Source: DAOTVS01 sp034436375 (lineage in GTDB: Bacteria > Chloroflexota > Anaerolineae > SpSt-313). Taken from it: DNA of 6,174 nt. Position 1 is the stretch's first letter, and each line of letters begins with the position of its first letter. The notes below the pieces were generated by a model. It made no database searches, was not told the origin of the DNA, and saw only the letters and a list, made by a program, of their open reading frames with translations. Below, one piece after another: positions 5,535-6,174 of this stretch. The DNA lies in contig DAOTVS010000336.1 of assembly GCA_034436375.1 (NCBI GenBank), positions 1 to 6,174 on the forward strand, read 5' to 3'. Made by a program: the position numbers and the translations under genes.

Positions 5535-6174
5535 TGTATTGGTTCAGTGTCAAATGGAGACTCCACCTGTTCCGCTAAGCTACTGCCATGGCGGGCGCCT
5601 CGCACGGTTCCTCGGCCGGAACGGATCGGGGAGCGGCCTCCCTGGCAAGGCGTGCGACAGCCAACTTGCGGCGGCACTCAGCCAGGATCTCCTGGTCGCG
5701 TCCCTCAAGACGGGCTTGCGGGGTCACATAGGCGATCCAGCTGTGCAAGCGCACCGTGTTGTACTCGTGCACGAACTCGGCCACGATACGGCGAGCGTCC
5801 TCAAGGTTGAGTGGCGTCTTGTGACGGATGCACTCGCGTTTGATGGTCTTGTGCCAGCTTTCGACTTTGCCATTGCTCTGTGGGTAGAACGGCGACGTGC
5901 GCACGTGGGTCATCCCACTGAGGCGCACGAATTTCCAAGTCGCTGGCAATGAATTGCGGCCCATTGTCTGAGATGATACGCGGGTGCGCGCCAGGAAAGG
6001 CTTCACGCTGCAGGATCGTCTCGACGTCAGCTTTGGTCATGGTCTCGCGGATCTCCCAGTGCACGATATAGCGGCTGTAGCCGTCCAGGATGGTACACAG
6101 GTAGTAGAACGTGCCGCAGATATTCAGGTACGAGACGTCGATGTGCCAGTGCTCGTGGGGCTTGCCGGGCTGAA
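5535..6174 (-). mobile_element. IS3-family element, orfB-side part, inserted into another IS
   Basis: The element runs off the right edge. Its end is placed at 5535 because the orfA family sequence stops there and the DNA begins TG, as IS3-family ends do. TGTATTGGTTCAG is followed by CAAATGGAGACTCC, which resembles IS3 terminal repeats. This leaves 40 bp between the end and the orfB stop at 5575, a usual distance. The other end, orfA and the target duplication are outside the window. Confidence 0.6.
5575..6174 (-). pseudogene. IS3-family transposase orfB (DDE, rve domain), frameshifted, 5' end outside window
   Basis: Reading leftward from the window edge: PGKPHEHWHIDVSYLN, TILDGYSRYIVHWEIRE, RIISDNGPQFIASD. 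The frame then breaks near 5935-5938 and continues one frame over as KFVRLSGMTHVRTSPFYPQSNGKVESWHK, EDARRIVAEFVHEYNTVRLHS and YVTPQARLEGR, to TAG at 5575-5577. The catalytic acids are Asp (6137-6139), Asp (5966-5968) and Glu (5860-5862). The second Asp and the Glu are 106 nt apart. The family's D(35)E spacing needs 108, so a 2-nt deletion explains the break. QREAFPG also looks about two residues shorter than usual. IS3 orfB is normally made as an OrfAB fusion by -1 frameshifting at the orfA/orfB junction. This break is inside the catalytic core, so it is damage, not programmed. Confidence 0.88.

Overview
The window is GC-rich accessory DNA, probably bacterial and probably Chloroflexota (Anaerolineae-like). 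That placement is an inference. It rests on an RHS/YD-repeat surface protein carrying a Pro-rich linker followed by a 'YKVILPVVLGG' segment that resembles the C-terminal tails of many Chloroflexota secreted proteins, plus Tn554-type recombinase pairs and IS3-family elements. No rRNA, tRNA or housekeeping gene is present to confirm it.

Region 1 (1-2507, + strand): the 3' part of a large RHS-repeat gene, whose start lies upstream of the window. It has YD repeats, an RHS-associated core and a 232-residue variable C-terminal tip. A small putative lipoprotein with an SH3-like C-terminal domain follows 11 bp later with a strong ribosome binding site. Base and codon use change inside the RHS core near 1230, so the end of the core, the tip and perhaps the lipoprotein look like a swapped-in cassette.

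Region 2 (2508-2761): no gene. It holds a stem-loop at 2549-2585, a 10-bp palindrome, an IS3-type end-like sequence near 2664-2692, and a perfect 17-bp inverted repeat with a 5-nt loop at 2693-2731.

Region 3 (2762-5103, - strand): a two-gene operon of tyrosine recombinases, 296 and 484 aa, joined by an ATGA stop/start overlap. Both keep the R-K-HxxR-H-Y residues. The second resembles the TnpB-like recombinases of Tn554-type elements. The ribosome binding site of the first gene lies inside one arm of a 10-bp inverted repeat (5112-5121 / 5192-5201).

Region 4 (5104-6174): a nested insertion-sequence graveyard. A possible decayed reading frame (about 5210-5325) is followed by the left end and first 40 codons of an IS3-type orfA (+ strand, 5415-5534). 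That orfA is cut at codon 40 by a second IS3-family element on the - strand. The second element's orfB (5575 to beyond 6174) has the DDE residues but carries a frameshift near 5936. The D-to-E distance shows this is most simply a 2-nt deletion.

Together the window reads as the variable end of an RHS locus next to an integrase module and decayed transposons, a typical accessory or rearranging region. The best candidates for something new are the uncharacterised RHS tip with its lipoprotein neighbour, and the two-recombinase module with its unexplained inverted repeats.
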